Shown: positions 34,567 to 44,955, counted from the stretch's first letter. The stretch is DNA of 64,000 bases from Bacteroidota bacterium (GCA_018267955.1 JAFDXL010000004.1:4064-68063), one strand, 5' to 3'. Notes: generated by a model from the sequence alone, not told the origin. Program-made: numbers and translations.

Positions 34567-36300
34567 TTAGTTCCTACGCAGGTTAGGGAATGGAGGTGCT
34601 ACGTTAGCAGGACCTTCTTCACCTGGCATTGCAGAACGGTACATTACACCATTTGCATCACCAGCCTGTCCGTATTGGAAGATAAAGCGGTTGCGATCGA
34701 TACCGTGTTTTTCACTCATGTATTCGATTACAGCGTTCACACGATCCCAAGAACGTTGTTGCTGTATTTTGCTTCCGTTACCTGCACCTGTGATAACCAC
34801 TTTACAAGTTGGGTTAGCTTGCATTTGAGCAGCAAGTGTAGCCAGTTGTGCTTGAGAAGTTGGGCGTATTTTAGATGCATTGTTATCGAAAGTGATGCTA
34901 CCTGCCATAATGTTGCCGCAAGAAGATACTGCCTGGCCACAACCATCAGGACAAGGGCATTTACCTACACCGTCAGCATCAACTGGTTGACATTCAGTCG
35001 GAGTGATCAGTTGTTTATCACGATCATCAGGTACACCATCACCATCTGTATCCAGTGGGCAACCGTGGCTGTCAACAGCTACACCTGCAGGTGTACCAGG
35101 ACATTTGTCGAATTGATCAGTGATACCGTCACCATCAGCATCAGGCAGAATTGGATCAGGCAGGATCATATGACGTGGGTAAGACAACTCGTTGTAAGCA
35201 TGATCCAGAGGATTCAGCCAGTACAGAGGTTCAACGTTTTTACGTTTGTTACCCAGGTTGAAGTTGATACCAAGGCTCAGGTAGTTGATACCGTCGTTTT
35301 GGTTAGTTTGAACAGGAGAACCTGGTGTTTGCTCAGACCAACGCTGGCCATCCAGCAGGTCATCATCCCAAGGCATTGTTATACGATCTTCCAGAGAAAG
35401 GTTGATACGCTTGCTCAGGCGGAACTGAGCACCAACACCTACACTTGGCGCAAATTGCAGTGTTTTGTTTTTGAAGATAGATGGACGACGACGATCGCGT
35501 TCGTTTTCAGCGTCTGTTTCGTAAGTACCATCCATAGCAGCCTGGAGTTTGTCGCGGATATCTTTACGATTTTCGTGGATCTGTGGTGTAGAACCAACGA
35601 TAGTTGCGAAATCATACTCCTGGTTAGCGCTGTTCAGGGCATCAACACGTGTGTTGTAAGCCAGGGCGCCAAGGCCTAAGAATGCATATAAAGAAACACC
35701 AGACTTAGCTTTGTGGAACCTGATATTGTTCAAAGAAGCAATCAGGTCTAAGTTCAGCTGGTGAGCTTCCATACGGTAGTTATAAAATACAGGCTTGCTC
35801 GCAGGATAGCCTGAACCCGCAGGGAACTGAGGTGCATATCCAGGATATTGAGCCCATGCAGTATTATACCTGTAGTTACGAGCTTCTCCCCATTCCAAAC
35901 CTTTGGCTACGCCATAGTTATATTGCAAACGGGTAGAGAATACATAACCCCATGATTTACGTACGTGAGCGTGGAAACCAAGCGCACCGCCTTTAGCGTT
36001 CCATGGGAACAAAGTAGGTACGTCACCAGATACATTGTACAGTCCAAGACCAACACCTACTTCCCACATGTTACGTGGCTTCGCAGGAAATGCGTATTGG
36101 TGATTCATGAATTTGCGATGTTGCTTCATGCGGAAACCGGGTACGTAAGAAGAGTCAAGCACATCGTAGCTTTGACCGCGATAAGTCATATCACGACCAG
36201 ACCACTTTGCTGTTTGCATCTCTCCTTCTTGCGCAAATACCGGCTGCGTTGCCAATAAGGAACTTAAGCTGGCTAGCAATAGGTACTTTTTGTTGACCAT
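34567..36300 (-). CDS. OmpA-family outer membrane protein with TSP3-like repeats
   Basis: From the ATG at 36300 the protein has 577 residues, with a signal peptide (MVNKKYLLLASLSSLLATQPVFAQ). An N-terminal part of about 300 residues has the alternating aromatic pattern of an outer-membrane barrel. Then come calcium-binding thrombospondin-3-like repeats (DADGDGITDQFDKCPGTPAG, DTDGDGVPDD) and an OmpA C-terminal domain (ITFDNNASKIRPTSQAQL, RSWDRVNAVIEYM), which binds peptidoglycan. It likely links the outer membrane to the wall. The strong promoter and the terminator suggest high expression. Confidence 0.93.
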   Translation of the reverse strand: MVNKKYLLLASLSSLLATQPVFAQEGEMQTAKWSGRDMTYRGQSYDVLDSSYVPGFRMKQHRKFMNHQYAFPAKPRNMWEVGVGLGLYNVSGDVPTLFPWNAKGGALGFHAHVRKSWGYVFSTRLQYNYGVAKGLEWGEARNYRYNTAWAQYPGYAPQFPAGSGYPASKPVFYNYRMEAHQLNLDLIASLNNIRFHKAKSGVSLYAFLGLGALAYNTRVDALNSANQEYDFATIVGSTPQIHENRKDIRDKLQAAMDGTYETDAENERDRRRPSIFKNKTLQFAPSVGVGAQFRLSKRINLSLEDRITMPWDDDLLDGQRWSEQTPGSPVQTNQNDGINYLSLGINFNLGNKRKNVEPLYWLNPLDHAYNELSYPRHMILPDPILPDADGDGITDQFDKCPGTPAGVAVDSHGCPLDTDGDGVPDDRDKQLITPTECQPVDADGVGKCPCPDGCGQAVSSCGNIMAGSITFDNNASKIRPTSQAQLATLAAQMQANPTCKVVITGAGNGSKIQQQRSWDRVNAVIEYMSEKHGIDRNRFIFQYGQAGDANGVMYRSAMPGEEGPANVAPPFPNLRRN

Positions 36301-36352
36301 AACAAGAGTGTTTATTTTATACAAATTTTGGTTAAATTAAATAAAACTGTGA

Positions 36353-36384
36353 CAAAGGTATATTAGTCAGTCCAAAAAAACAAA
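36353..36384 (-). promoter_or_regulatory. Promoter of the OmpA-family gene
   Basis: On the minus strand, TTTG (36384-36381), 20 nt, then TACCTTTG (36360-36353), a consensus -7, 52 nt before the ATG. Confidence 0.75.
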
Positions 36385-36505
36385 GAACAAAAACTAAAAA
36401 TAATACCTGTTTTTTGAGGTGATATACTCAACAACTATGCCATAAAGCTAGTTTTTTACAACACCGGGTTAAAGGAATTTTAGTTTTTTTACAAGCGGTT
36501 AACGA

Positions 36506-36513
36506 TACATTTG
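36506..36513 (+). promoter_or_regulatory. -7 box before the polyprenyl synthase gene
   Basis: TACATTTG ends 18 nt before the ATG at 36532. No clear -33 TTG at the usual distance; a T7 run lies there. Confidence 0.4.
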
Positions 36514-36531
36514 CTACTCATTAACGATAAA

Positions 36532-37494
36532 ATGGATCTTGTAAAGCAGGTCATAGGCTCAGAACTGGCGTTATTCGAAAAAAAATTCTCAGACAGTGTA
36601 AAGGGTTCAAATCCTTTACTGGACAGGATTATGCGTTTTATCATAAAGCGTAAGGGCAAGCAGATGCGGCCTATGTTTGTATTTCTTTCTGCAAGGATCG
36701 CTGGCGATATTAAAGAAGAAACATACAGGGCTGCTTCACTTATAGAACTACTGCATACTGCTACGTTGGTGCATGATGATGTTGTGGATGATGCCATGCT
36801 TCGTAGAAATTTTTTCTCAGTGAATGCTCTGTGGAAAAACAAGATCGCTGTATTAGTTGGTGATTATTTACTTGCTAAAGGATTATTGTTATCATTAGAA
36901 CATAATGATTATCAGATACTTAAAATAACTTCAAGAGCAGTAAAGGAGATGAGTGAAGGTGAATTGCTGCAAATGGAGAAGGCCAGGAAACTGGACATAA
37001 CCGAAGATATATATTTCGAAATAATACGTTCAAAGACAGCTTCTTTGTTATCATCAGCCTGCTCAGCCGGTGCATTCTCGTCATCAGGCGATATTAATAT
37101 AAGTGAGCAATTCAGGCTGTTTGGTGAAAAAGTGGGCATCGCCTTCCAGATTAAGGATGACCTATTTGATTATGGTGAGGATAATGTAGGGAAGCCTACG
37201 GGTATAGATATAAAAGAGAAGAAAATGACCCTGCCGCTTATATATACCTTGCAGAATGTAGATAATGCAACCAAACGGCAGATCATCTACATAGTGAAGA
37301 ATCAGAACACCAATCGCAAAAAGGTACAGGAAGTAATAGATATTGTACACAGATCAGGGGGTATTGAATATGCCGCTAAAAAAATGGCCGATTATAAAAA
37401 CGAAGCGCTTGCCATGCTTGATAACTACCCGCCATCACCGGCAAAAGAAGCTATGATATCGCTGGTCGACTATGCCATAGACAGAAAATATTAA
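36532..37494 (+). CDS. Polyprenyl diphosphate synthase (trans, IspB-like)
   Basis: The 320-residue enzyme condenses isopentenyl diphosphate units into a long chain for quinone or other isoprenoids. The first Asp-rich motif is HDDVVDDAML (about 81-90), with the flanking KGKQMRP; the second is QIKDDLFDYGED (about 205). The ATG at 36532 is used; a TTG seven codons earlier in the frame lies in the -7 box. The second motif and length fit the octaprenyl/all-trans type. It is supplied by the MEP pathway (ispH at 5.7 kb). Confidence 0.93.
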   Translation: MDLVKQVIGSELALFEKKFSDSVKGSNPLLDRIMRFIIKRKGKQMRPMFVFLSARIAGDIKEETYRAASLIELLHTATLVHDDVVDDAMLRRNFFSVNALWKNKIAVLVGDYLLAKGLLLSLEHNDYQILKITSRAVKEMSEGELLQMEKARKLDITEDIYFEIIRSKTASLLSSACSAGAFSSSGDINISEQFRLFGEKVGIAFQIKDDLFDYGEDNVGKPTGIDIKEKKMTLPLIYTLQNVDNATKRQIIYIVKNQNTNRKKVQEVIDIVHRSGGIEYAAKKMADYKNEALAMLDNYPPSPAKEAMISLVDYAIDRKY

Positions 37495-37523
37495 GTCACA
37501 GTTAATTACAATAGCTCTGTTCG

Positions 37524-37552
37524 TTGGCATGCTGTTACCTTTCCGTAACTTG
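37524..37552 (+). promoter_or_regulatory. Promoter of the second uvrA
   Basis: TTG (37524-37526), 19 nt, then TAACTTG (37546-37552). The ATG at 37561 is 8 nt further, so the message has almost no leader. Confidence 0.6.
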
Positions 37553-37560
37553 CAGTTCGC

Positions 37561-40425
37561 ATGAAAAATATGGCAACGAAAGAAGGGATGGCAGAGAGCA
37601 CCAACGAAAACATTGAAGTACTGGGCGCACGCGTTCATAACCTTAAGAACATAGATGTAAGCATACCTAAGAATAAGCTGGTTGTTATTACAGGTATTAG
37701 TGGCAGTGGCAAATCTTCACTGGCATTTGATACTATTTTTGCGGAGGGGCAACGCCGCTATATGGAAAGCTTCGCGGCGTATGCGCGCCAATTTATGGGC
37801 GATCTTGACCGTCCCGATGTAGATAAGATAACCGGGCTTTCTCCGGTGATTTCCATTGAGCAAAAGACAACCAACCGCAATCCCCGATCTACTGTTGGTA
37901 CGGTTACAGAGGTATATGATTTTATGCGCCTGCTATATGCACGCGTGGCAGATGCCTATTCGTACAACACAGGCCGGAAAATGTCTAAGTTTAGCGAAGA
38001 GGAGATCATAGATCATATCAAACAAAACTTTTCCGGGAAGAAGATCATTTTGTTGGCACCGATAGTGCGGGGCCGCAAAGGACATTACCGCGAACTGTTT
38101 GAACAATTAAGAAAGCAGGGCTATTTAAAGGTGCGCGTAGACGGAGAGATACTGGACTTGAAGGAACGCATGCAGGTAGACCGATATAAGATACATGATA
38201 TAGAACTGGTAGTAGATCGTTTGATAGTACAGGATGACGCCCAGGCAAGGTTGAGCCAAAGCATACAGAAGTCTTTACAAATGGGTAAGGACCTTATGTT
38301 TGTACTCGATGCAGATAAAAATAAACTGTCTCAGTATAGCAAACAATTGATGTGTGCTGATACTGGCTTGTCATACGAAGAACCTTCACCCAATACCTTT
38401 TCATTCAACTCACCTTACGGAGCTTGCCCTAAATGCAAAGGCCTTGGCAGTGTGTACCAGGTGAATATGAACGAGGTGATGCCGGACACCGATAAAAGCA
38501 TTAACGATGGCGGCATCGCACCTCTTGGAGGCGAACGCGAAGCGTGGACATTTAACCAGGCAACTATATTAGCGAAGCGTAATAAAATATCACTTACAAA
38601 GCCTATAAAGGACATACCGCAAAATCAGTTGAATATATTGTTGTATGGCAATGAAGAAGGCGTTATTACATACAATAGTGATGAAGCAGAAACTTACCAT
38701 GAGCATGTTGCACAATCCAACTACGAAGGCATCATCAACATGCTCCTGCGCTGGTTCAATGAAACTTCTTCAGAAGCGATACGCGACTGGGCAGAGAGTT
38801 ATATGCAACTAACTACTTGCCCAGAGTGCAATGGAGCTCGCCTTAAGAAAGAAAGCCTGTGGTTTAAGCTCGATGAAAAGAACATTGCAGAGCTATCTGC
38901 TATGTCACTGCACAATCTTGCAGAGTGGTTTAAGGGTATAGAGAAAAGACTGACCAACAAACAAAACCAGATAGCTAAAGACATACTAAAAGAGATACGC
39001 GACCGGCTTTCCTTCCTGCTGGATGTGGGCTTGCATTACCTTACGCTAGACCGTGCTACTCGTACGCTTAGTGGCGGCGAAAGCCAGCGCATACGCCTGG
39101 CCACACAGATAGGCTCGCAGCTAACGGGTATTACTTATATCCTGGACGAACCCAGCATTGGCTTACACCAAAGAGACAATCAGAAACTGATACATGCGCT
39201 TAAAAATCTGCGCGATAGTGGCAATTCTGTATTGGTAGTAGAGCATGATAAAGATATCATGCTGGCAGCGGATCACCTGATAGATATTGGCCCAGCAGCA
39301 GGTGTGCATGGGGGCCGTATTGTAAGCCAAGGTGCTCCTGCACAGGTTATTAAAGAAAACACTACAACGGCGGGTTACCTTAATCATAAGCTGGCAATTG
39401 AAGTCCCTAAAGAACGCAGAAAAGGCATTGGCAAAAAACTGGTATTAAAAGGCGCAAGCGGCAATAACCTCAAGAATGTTTCTATCGAACTTCCGCTGGG
39501 TACTTTCATCTGTGTAAGTGGTGTATCCGGCAGTGGTAAGAGTACACTTATAAACGAAACACTCTACCCTATACTGGCAAAGCACTGCTACCCTAAGTTC
39601 AAGCAGGTGCCTATGCCTTATAAAAAAATGGATGGCCTTGAGTTTGTAGACAAAGTAATAGAAATTGACCAAAGCCCTATTGGCCGTACTCCAAGAAGCA
39701 ACCCGGCAACTTACTGTGGTTTCTTCAATGAAATACGCCAGTTATTCGCGCAGATACCCGAAGCAAAGATCCGTGGTTATAATGCAGGCCGCTTTTCTTT
39801 CAACGTAAAAGGAGGCCGCTGCGAAGAATGCCAGGGCGGTGGTATGCGCGTTATAGAAATGAATTTTCTCCCCGATGTATATGTGCCTTGCGAGAAATGT
39901 AATGGCCGGCGATACAATCGCGAAACTTTAGAGATACGCTACAAAGGAAAGTCCATTGCCGACATATTGGATATGACCGTAGATGAAGCCGTGGAGTTTT
40001 TTGTGAACGTTTCTTTTCTGCATAGAAAAATAAAAACTTTACAGGATGTAGGCTTGGGTTATGTAACACTCGGACAAAGCGCAGTAACACTGAGCGGTGG
40101 TGAAGCACAACGTGTAAAGTTAGCAACAGAACTATCCAAAAGAGATACCGGCCAAACAGTTTATATACTCGATGAGCCAACTACCGGTTTGCATTTCGAA
40201 GACATCAAGCATTTACTTGCAGTACTAAATAGATTAGTAGATCGTGGCAATACAGTATTAGTTATTGAGCACAACCTGGATGTGGTAAAAGTAGCCGATT
40301 ATGTCATTGACATGGGCCCCGAAGGAGGAAATGGCGGCGGGCAATTGGTTGGCGCCGGCACTCCGGAAGTGATAGCCAAAATAAAAGAAAGCCATACCGG
40401 CAGATTTTTAAAAGAAGAATTATAG
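37561..40425 (+). CDS. uvrA: UvrA excinuclease subunit, canonical form
   Basis: The 954-residue protein has Walker A GISGSGKSS (45-53), signature LSGGESQRIRLATQIGSQL followed by ILDEPSIGLHQRDN as in classical UvrA, a second Walker A GVSGSGKST (about 654) and LSGGEAQRV with YILDEPTTGLHFED. The C-terminal zinc module (CEEC, CEKC) is complete; the first pair of the N-terminal module is partly lost (CADT, with CPKC kept). It scans DNA and recruits UvrB in nucleotide excision repair. Of the two UvrA genes here it is closer to E. coli UvrA. It is a single gene ending at a perfect 17-bp terminator. Confidence 0.95.
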   Translation: MKNMATKEGMAESTNENIEVLGARVHNLKNIDVSIPKNKLVVITGISGSGKSSLAFDTIFAEGQRRYMESFAAYARQFMGDLDRPDVDKITGLSPVISIEQKTTNRNPRSTVGTVTEVYDFMRLLYARVADAYSYNTGRKMSKFSEEEIIDHIKQNFSGKKIILLAPIVRGRKGHYRELFEQLRKQGYLKVRVDGEILDLKERMQVDRYKIHDIELVVDRLIVQDDAQARLSQSIQKSLQMGKDLMFVLDADKNKLSQYSKQLMCADTGLSYEEPSPNTFSFNSPYGACPKCKGLGSVYQVNMNEVMPDTDKSINDGGIAPLGGEREAWTFNQATILAKRNKISLTKPIKDIPQNQLNILLYGNEEGVITYNSDEAETYHEHVAQSNYEGIINMLLRWFNETSSEAIRDWAESYMQLTTCPECNGARLKKESLWFKLDEKNIAELSAMSLHNLAEWFKGIEKRLTNKQNQIAKDILKEIRDRLSFLLDVGLHYLTLDRATRTLSGGESQRIRLATQIGSQLTGITYILDEPSIGLHQRDNQKLIHALKNLRDSGNSVLVVEHDKDIMLAADHLIDIGPAAGVHGGRIVSQGAPAQVIKENTTTAGYLNHKLAIEVPKERRKGIGKKLVLKGASGNNLKNVSIELPLGTFICVSGVSGSGKSTLINETLYPILAKHCYPKFKQVPMPYKKMDGLEFVDKVIEIDQSPIGRTPRSNPATYCGFFNEIRQLFAQIPEAKIRGYNAGRFSFNVKGGRCEECQGGGMRVIEMNFLPDVYVPCEKCNGRRYNRETLEIRYKGKSIADILDMTVDEAVEFFVNVSFLHRKIKTLQDVGLGYVTLGQSAVTLSGGEAQRVKLATELSKRDTGQTVYILDEPTTGLHFEDIKHLLAVLNRLVDRGNTVLVIEHNLDVVKVADYVIDMGPEGGNGGGQLVGAGTPEVIAKIKESHTGRFLKEEL

Positions 40426-40430
40426 CAGTA

Positions 40431-40467
40431 AAAAAATAAAACCCCGATGTTCGGGGTTTTATTTTTT
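40431..40467 (+). terminator. Bidirectional terminator between uvrA and a protease gene
   Basis: A 17-bp perfect stem (40431-40447 with 40451-40467) with TGT loop and A/T tracts on both sides serves both convergent genes; it overlaps the stop of the minus-strand gene. Confidence 0.85.
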
Positions 40468-42697
40468 ATAGAACAGTTATCTTCTTGTCAATCCTTTCTG
40501 AAGTATCCTTATTTATCAGCCGGATGCTATATACACCGGAAGCCCACCCTCTTACATCTATAAGCGCACGTCCTGCAAATGTGCCTTCATAAACACGCTG
40601 TCCTAAAGTATTGCATATCCTTATTTCGTAAATAGCACTATTGCCTGTTTCCACTTTCAAAATATTATTTGCAGGAACAGGATATATTTTAACCCCGCCG
40701 GCAGGTAATGATGTTATCTTGAAATCATAATCACTGATATCAAAAAATACATTCCCGACAGCTTTTATTTTTACACGACATTTATCAGCAGCTATCCCTT
40801 TCGGAATGGTAATGGTTTCATTTCCATCGTTGGTTGTATTAGCAGCAAGTGTATCATTATAATGATACCCCCCATCTGTCGACAGCAAAATATTTACGTT
40901 ATTGCAGTTAACCGGCGCCTGGTCACTATGAGCAACATCCCATGTGATGATGGTTGTACTACCCGATTGTAAATTATCTGATGCCGCGTTTGGAAAAGAA
41001 ACACGAAACGGGCCGGCAGAACTTACTGCTTTTACCACAAGGCTATCATCAGGGGTATTAAAACATCCCCATCCATTATGAACGTCCCTTACAGTCAGTT
41101 TAAAAGCGATCTTTCGTGTTACTTCAGGTAGCTTTTCACCTAGATAATTGGTGTTATTATGAAGCAGGCTGTCCAGTCTCGGGAACGTCCTTGTAACCGA
41201 TGATGTTGGTTTGAAAGACCGGAAAATGGGTCCTATCGTTGTAGCGCTAAAACTTTTATTAAAATCTGCAAGGTCGTATTCTTCCCAGTTGTAGGTAAGG
41301 CTATCGTTATTAGCATCTGTAGCTTGCGGTGCATCGATCTCAAACGGAGTTAAATAGGGCATTGTAAAGGTTTGAGTAAATGACGGAATAGTAGATGGAT
41401 TATTACCGGATGGGGTTGTTACAGCACAAGCACCACCGTCTGTTGGCGATAATATAAAATCAGACATCTGTACCAGGCTTGCCGCATGAAAATAGTCATC
41501 GCTATGAAGTTGCAGGTTGTCGCCCGCACCACATATGCCGGCATAAGCCATTATGGTAGAACCGCTGCCTGGCTCAAACGCAGTTAGTATCACCGTATTA
41601 CCATTGCACGAGCCATTTGCCGCATTGAATGTATGTGTTGCACCAAATTGGTGCCCCATTTCATGAACAACAAAATCTATATCAAACGCGTCGCCCACAG
41701 GGTCTGGCTGGCCGGTTACAGCCTGAGCTTTGGATAGAGCATCACATACGCTCGCCAGCTCCGCAATGCCGCCACCGCCGGTGCTGAATATATGTCCCAG
41801 ATCATAAGCGGCCACTCCTACAGTTGTATCGGTGTTGACCTGGTTTTGATAACGCAATGCAGGACCGTTATTATTAGCAGTAAACGGATCCGTAGCAGGG
41901 TCTGTATAGATCAATGCTGTTTCGTTGGTGATAAAATTCAGATGCACGCCAATTTCTTTTTCGTACACACCGTTAACACGGTTCATAGATGTGGTCATAG
42001 CACTTAAAGAGCGCGCAACCGAAGCTGGTGCAGGATCGGCTACGGCTACAGAATATTCACCGGTACATGCCAGTGCCAGGCGATAGGTATGTTTTAAGGC
42101 ACCATTCACCTTCAATTGTGCGCCCGGCAATCCATTGGCAGTAAGATAATCGGGGATGCTACCCGCCGGATTATCACCTGTATTTGCATCTATATCGCAG
42201 GATATGCTGCTCTTGCGTACTATATCCTTTTTATAATAGCAGAGATAGTATCCGCTGTTGCTGTTGTTATAGGGATCTATTAAATAAGTTTTGTCTCCAT
42301 CAAAAATCATCGCGTGAAAACCAAAATCCGTAAAATCCAGTTTTGCTGTCACCGCGCTATTATCCACAGCTATGGCAGTAAAGGTTTTTATCTCCGGAAA
42401 TTTTGCAGCCATAACAGCGTCCATCATGGGGGCCTGCCATACTTTAAACATCCTGAATGTGCCATCAGGCATTGGCAGTTCTATTTGCAAACCCTTATCG
42501 GGGTCTTCAGAAAGATTCGCCAACATCGGCTTAAGGCTTTGCTCCTGCAACTGGTACACGAGATACTTATTCGGGTGTATAGACCTTACAAATTCCTGTA
42601 GCTCATTTTTTGAAGTAACCTGTTGCCAGAAATTAGCATCAGCTTTTGCCACCAGGGAAACGGCGCATATGGTAAGTAGCAATAAAAGTTTTTTCAT
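40466..42697 (-). CDS. Secreted reprolysin-like zinc metalloprotease with T9SS tail
   Basis: The 743-residue protein has a signal peptide (about 1-20, VSLVAKA), a long propeptide-like region to about 200, and a metzincin domain with HEMGHQFGATHTF (about 344-356) and a Met-turn IMAYAGIC. A region of about 250 residues with PKD/fibronectin-like strands follows (FPNAASDNLQSGSTTIITWDV). The C-terminal T9SS tail is IYPVPANNILKV, CNTLGQRVYEG, SGVYSIRLINK. It should be an exported surface or free protease. It is one of several peptidases in the window and a single gene. Confidence 0.93.
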   Translation of the reverse strand: MKKLLLLLTICAVSLVAKADANFWQQVTSKNELQEFVRSIHPNKYLVYQLQEQSLKPMLANLSEDPDKGLQIELPMPDGTFRMFKVWQAPMMDAVMAAKFPEIKTFTAIAVDNSAVTAKLDFTDFGFHAMIFDGDKTYLIDPYNNSNSGYYLCYYKKDIVRKSSISCDIDANTGDNPAGSIPDYLTANGLPGAQLKVNGALKHTYRLALACTGEYSVAVADPAPASVARSLSAMTTSMNRVNGVYEKEIGVHLNFITNETALIYTDPATDPFTANNNGPALRYQNQVNTDTTVGVAAYDLGHIFSTGGGGIAELASVCDALSKAQAVTGQPDPVGDAFDIDFVVHEMGHQFGATHTFNAANGSCNGNTVILTAFEPGSGSTIMAYAGICGAGDNLQLHSDDYFHAASLVQMSDFILSPTDGGACAVTTPSGNNPSTIPSFTQTFTMPYLTPFEIDAPQATDANNDSLTYNWEEYDLADFNKSFSATTIGPIFRSFKPTSSVTRTFPRLDSLLHNNTNYLGEKLPEVTRKIAFKLTVRDVHNGWGCFNTPDDSLVVKAVSSAGPFRVSFPNAASDNLQSGSTTIITWDVAHSDQAPVNCNNVNILLSTDGGYHYNDTLAANTTNDGNETITIPKGIAADKCRVKIKAVGNVFFDISDYDFKITSLPAGGVKIYPVPANNILKVETGNSAIYEIRICNTLGQRVYEGTFAGRALIDVRGWASGVYSIRLINKDTSERIDKKITVL

Positions 42698-42801
42698 TCT
42701 TGTTCATTAACAGGTCTAAAACCTGATACTCAAAATAACAAATTTCGTACGGTAGTATCGAATACCTGCATTATTTATGACGTAAAAACAACAGAAAAAG
42801 T

Positions 42802-44934
42802 TTATTTATCAAGCTTTCTCACACCCAGTAATAGCGAATTTAGTATCAGTACCACATCGCTCAACGCCATGATACCCGCACCATAAGTTGGCCTTAATAA
42901 TCCGATAGCAGCAACAGGAATGGCTATTATGTTATAGATAAATGCCCAGAAAAGGTTTTGCTTGATCGTTTGATCCGTATATATACCAAGGCGAATGGCT
43001 TTGGGTAGCACAGAAAGCTTATTACCCGATAAGATGATATTTGCCGATTGTATAGCGATCTGGGTTGATTCACTCAGAGAAATACCCACTGTGGCCTTTG
43101 CCAGTGCCGGCGCATCATTAATGCCATCTCCTACCATTGCGGTGGGTGCTTCTCGCATTAGTTCATCCAGCTTTTTATTTTTTTGTTCAGGACTATAGCC
43201 TGCAAATACTTCTTGTATGCCCAGGCTTTCAGCCACATAACGGCACTTTTCTTCGGAGTCGCCACTTAGCAGAATGGTTTTATAACCCATTTGCTTCAGC
43301 TTGGCAACTGTATCTTTTGCATCTTCCCTGATAGCATCACTTATCTTCAGCGCCGCAGTATAGACGCCATTTTTATACAGATACACATCATATCCCTGCT
43401 CTGCAGGCACATTTTCATGCAACCATTTCCCCGATCCCAGCTGCCATTGTATACCTGCCTCATCAATTGCTTCAATACCTTTACCCTTTACCTCCTTCGT
43501 TTCTCTGAATATAACAGGATGGTTCGATTTCCATTGTGCAGTGATAGATCGCGCTATGGGATGCGACGAATGAGCTTCTATAGATGTTATCAAAGAACGC
43601 AGCTGATCTTCCTGCATATTCTTATCCTCAATTACCAACGATTCTATTTGCAGCTTACCGGTAGTGAGCGTACCTGTCTTATCAAATACTATCTGTTTAA
43701 TGGTTTTAAGCCGTTCCAGCGTGTCACCGCCTTTTATTAATATACCATTGCGTGCAGCACGCCCCAGCCCTACTGCTACAGCAGCGGGCGTGGCCAGCCC
43801 CATAGCGCAGGGGCAGGATATTACCATTACGGCAATGCTGCGCATCATAGATTCGGCAAAAGACAAGTGCACGAAAAAATAGTTACCCAATAAGGTAAGC
43901 ACAGCTATTGCTAATACAGTTGGAACAAATATCGCGCTGATCTTATCTGCCAGTTTCTGCAATTGTGGCTTGGTACCTTGCGCCTCCCGCACCATTTTTA
44001 TAATACCCGACAGTACGGACGCATTACCAACCGTTGTAGCTTTTATCCGCACATTTCCATCTACAACCAATGTTCCCCCAACAACGGCATCACCTGTTTC
44101 TTTGCGTACAGGCATACTTTCGCCGGTGATCATATGCTCATCCAGTTGCGCTTCACCAAATATTATTTCACCATCCACAGGCACACTATCTCCGTTGTTC
44201 ACTAATACGATATCCCCGGCACGTACATATTTACTCTCAACAGTCATTACAGTCTCTTTCCCTACACTATCCTTCATCACTATCCTGGCTGTTTGCGGTT
44301 GCAGCTTCACCAATTCATTAATAGCAACGGTTGTCGATGTTACGGTCTTATGCTCTATCCAGTTGCCCAGCATTACCAGCGTGATAATAGACGCGGCAGT
44401 TTCGAAAAAGAGGTAATCCATCGCCTGCTCTCTATAAAAGAGTAATCCGATCAAAGAATAGATGTAGGCAGCCGTTGCACCGAGCATGATGAGCACATCC
44501 ATATTGGGCACCCTATTCTGCAGGGATCTTACAGCGCTTTTACCAAACACCATTACACCCATTATATACACCGGCGTTGCAAATGCAAACTGTACCCAGG
44601 GCAGGTGCAATACATGCCAGTCTGTAAACATATGCGCCAGCAAAGGCACCGTCAGCAATGCGGATATTAATAAATAGCGTGCGCTATGATCGTGGTCATG
44701 ACCGGCATGGTTTGCAGTATCTTCTTCACCACGTATCACCTTATAGCCAAGGCCATCTATAGAATCATATACTTTCTCTACATCTGCTTCTTCCGGCACA
44801 GAAAAACTTACCTCTCCCGATGCCGCGTTAGCAGATATGTTAGTGGCGCCCTTCTTCTCCAGCAATTTGGATATTGTAATAGCACAATTGCCGCATGTCA
44901 TTCCTTCTACAACTGTAGAATATGTCTTTTGCAT
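42802..44934 (-). CDS. copA: Copper-type P1B ATPase
   Basis: The ATG at 44934 gives 710 residues. One heavy-metal domain (GMTCGNCA, Cys14 and Cys17) is followed by a His-rich link (NHAGHDHDH), eight membrane segments with the CPC metal site (SCPCAMGLATPA, about 370), the phosphorylated Asp in DKTGTLTTG (about 418), SSHPIA and GDGINDAPAL. CPC together with a HMA domain is typical of Cu+ export. The frame has a TTG two codons earlier, which I do not use. It is divergent from tsaE, the start codons being 36 nt apart. Confidence 0.93.
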   Translation of the reverse strand: MQKTYSTVVEGMTCGNCAITISKLLEKKGATNISANAASGEVSFSVPEEADVEKVYDSIDGLGYKVIRGEEDTANHAGHDHDHSARYLLISALLTVPLLAHMFTDWHVLHLPWVQFAFATPVYIMGVMVFGKSAVRSLQNRVPNMDVLIMLGATAAYIYSLIGLLFYREQAMDYLFFETAASIITLVMLGNWIEHKTVTSTTVAINELVKLQPQTARIVMKDSVGKETVMTVESKYVRAGDIVLVNNGDSVPVDGEIIFGEAQLDEHMITGESMPVRKETGDAVVGGTLVVDGNVRIKATTVGNASVLSGIIKMVREAQGTKPQLQKLADKISAIFVPTVLAIAVLTLLGNYFFVHLSFAESMMRSIAVMVISCPCAMGLATPAAVAVGLGRAARNGILIKGGDTLERLKTIKQIVFDKTGTLTTGKLQIESLVIEDKNMQEDQLRSLITSIEAHSSHPIARSITAQWKSNHPVIFRETKEVKGKGIEAIDEAGIQWQLGSGKWLHENVPAEQGYDVYLYKNGVYTAALKISDAIREDAKDTVAKLKQMGYKTILLSGDSEEKCRYVAESLGIQEVFAGYSPEQKNKKLDELMREAPTAMVGDGINDAPALAKATVGISLSESTQIAIQSANIILSGNKLSVLPKAIRLGIYTDQTIKQNLFWAFIYNIIAIPVAAIGLLRPTYGAGIMALSDVVLILNSLLLGVRKLDK

Positions 44935-44955
44935 TTCCAATACCGGCTTTGCGCT

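Noticed and set aside
34675-35679. A 334-codon open frame on the plus strand
   Set aside because: It is antisense to the OmpA-family gene, which has signal peptide, repeats and known domain; the antisense protein is low in recognisable sequence.
36603-36614. GGGTTCAAATCC, like a tRNA T-loop
   Set aside because: It lies inside the polyprenyl synthase reading frame, and no acceptor or anticodon stem with matching partners surrounds it.
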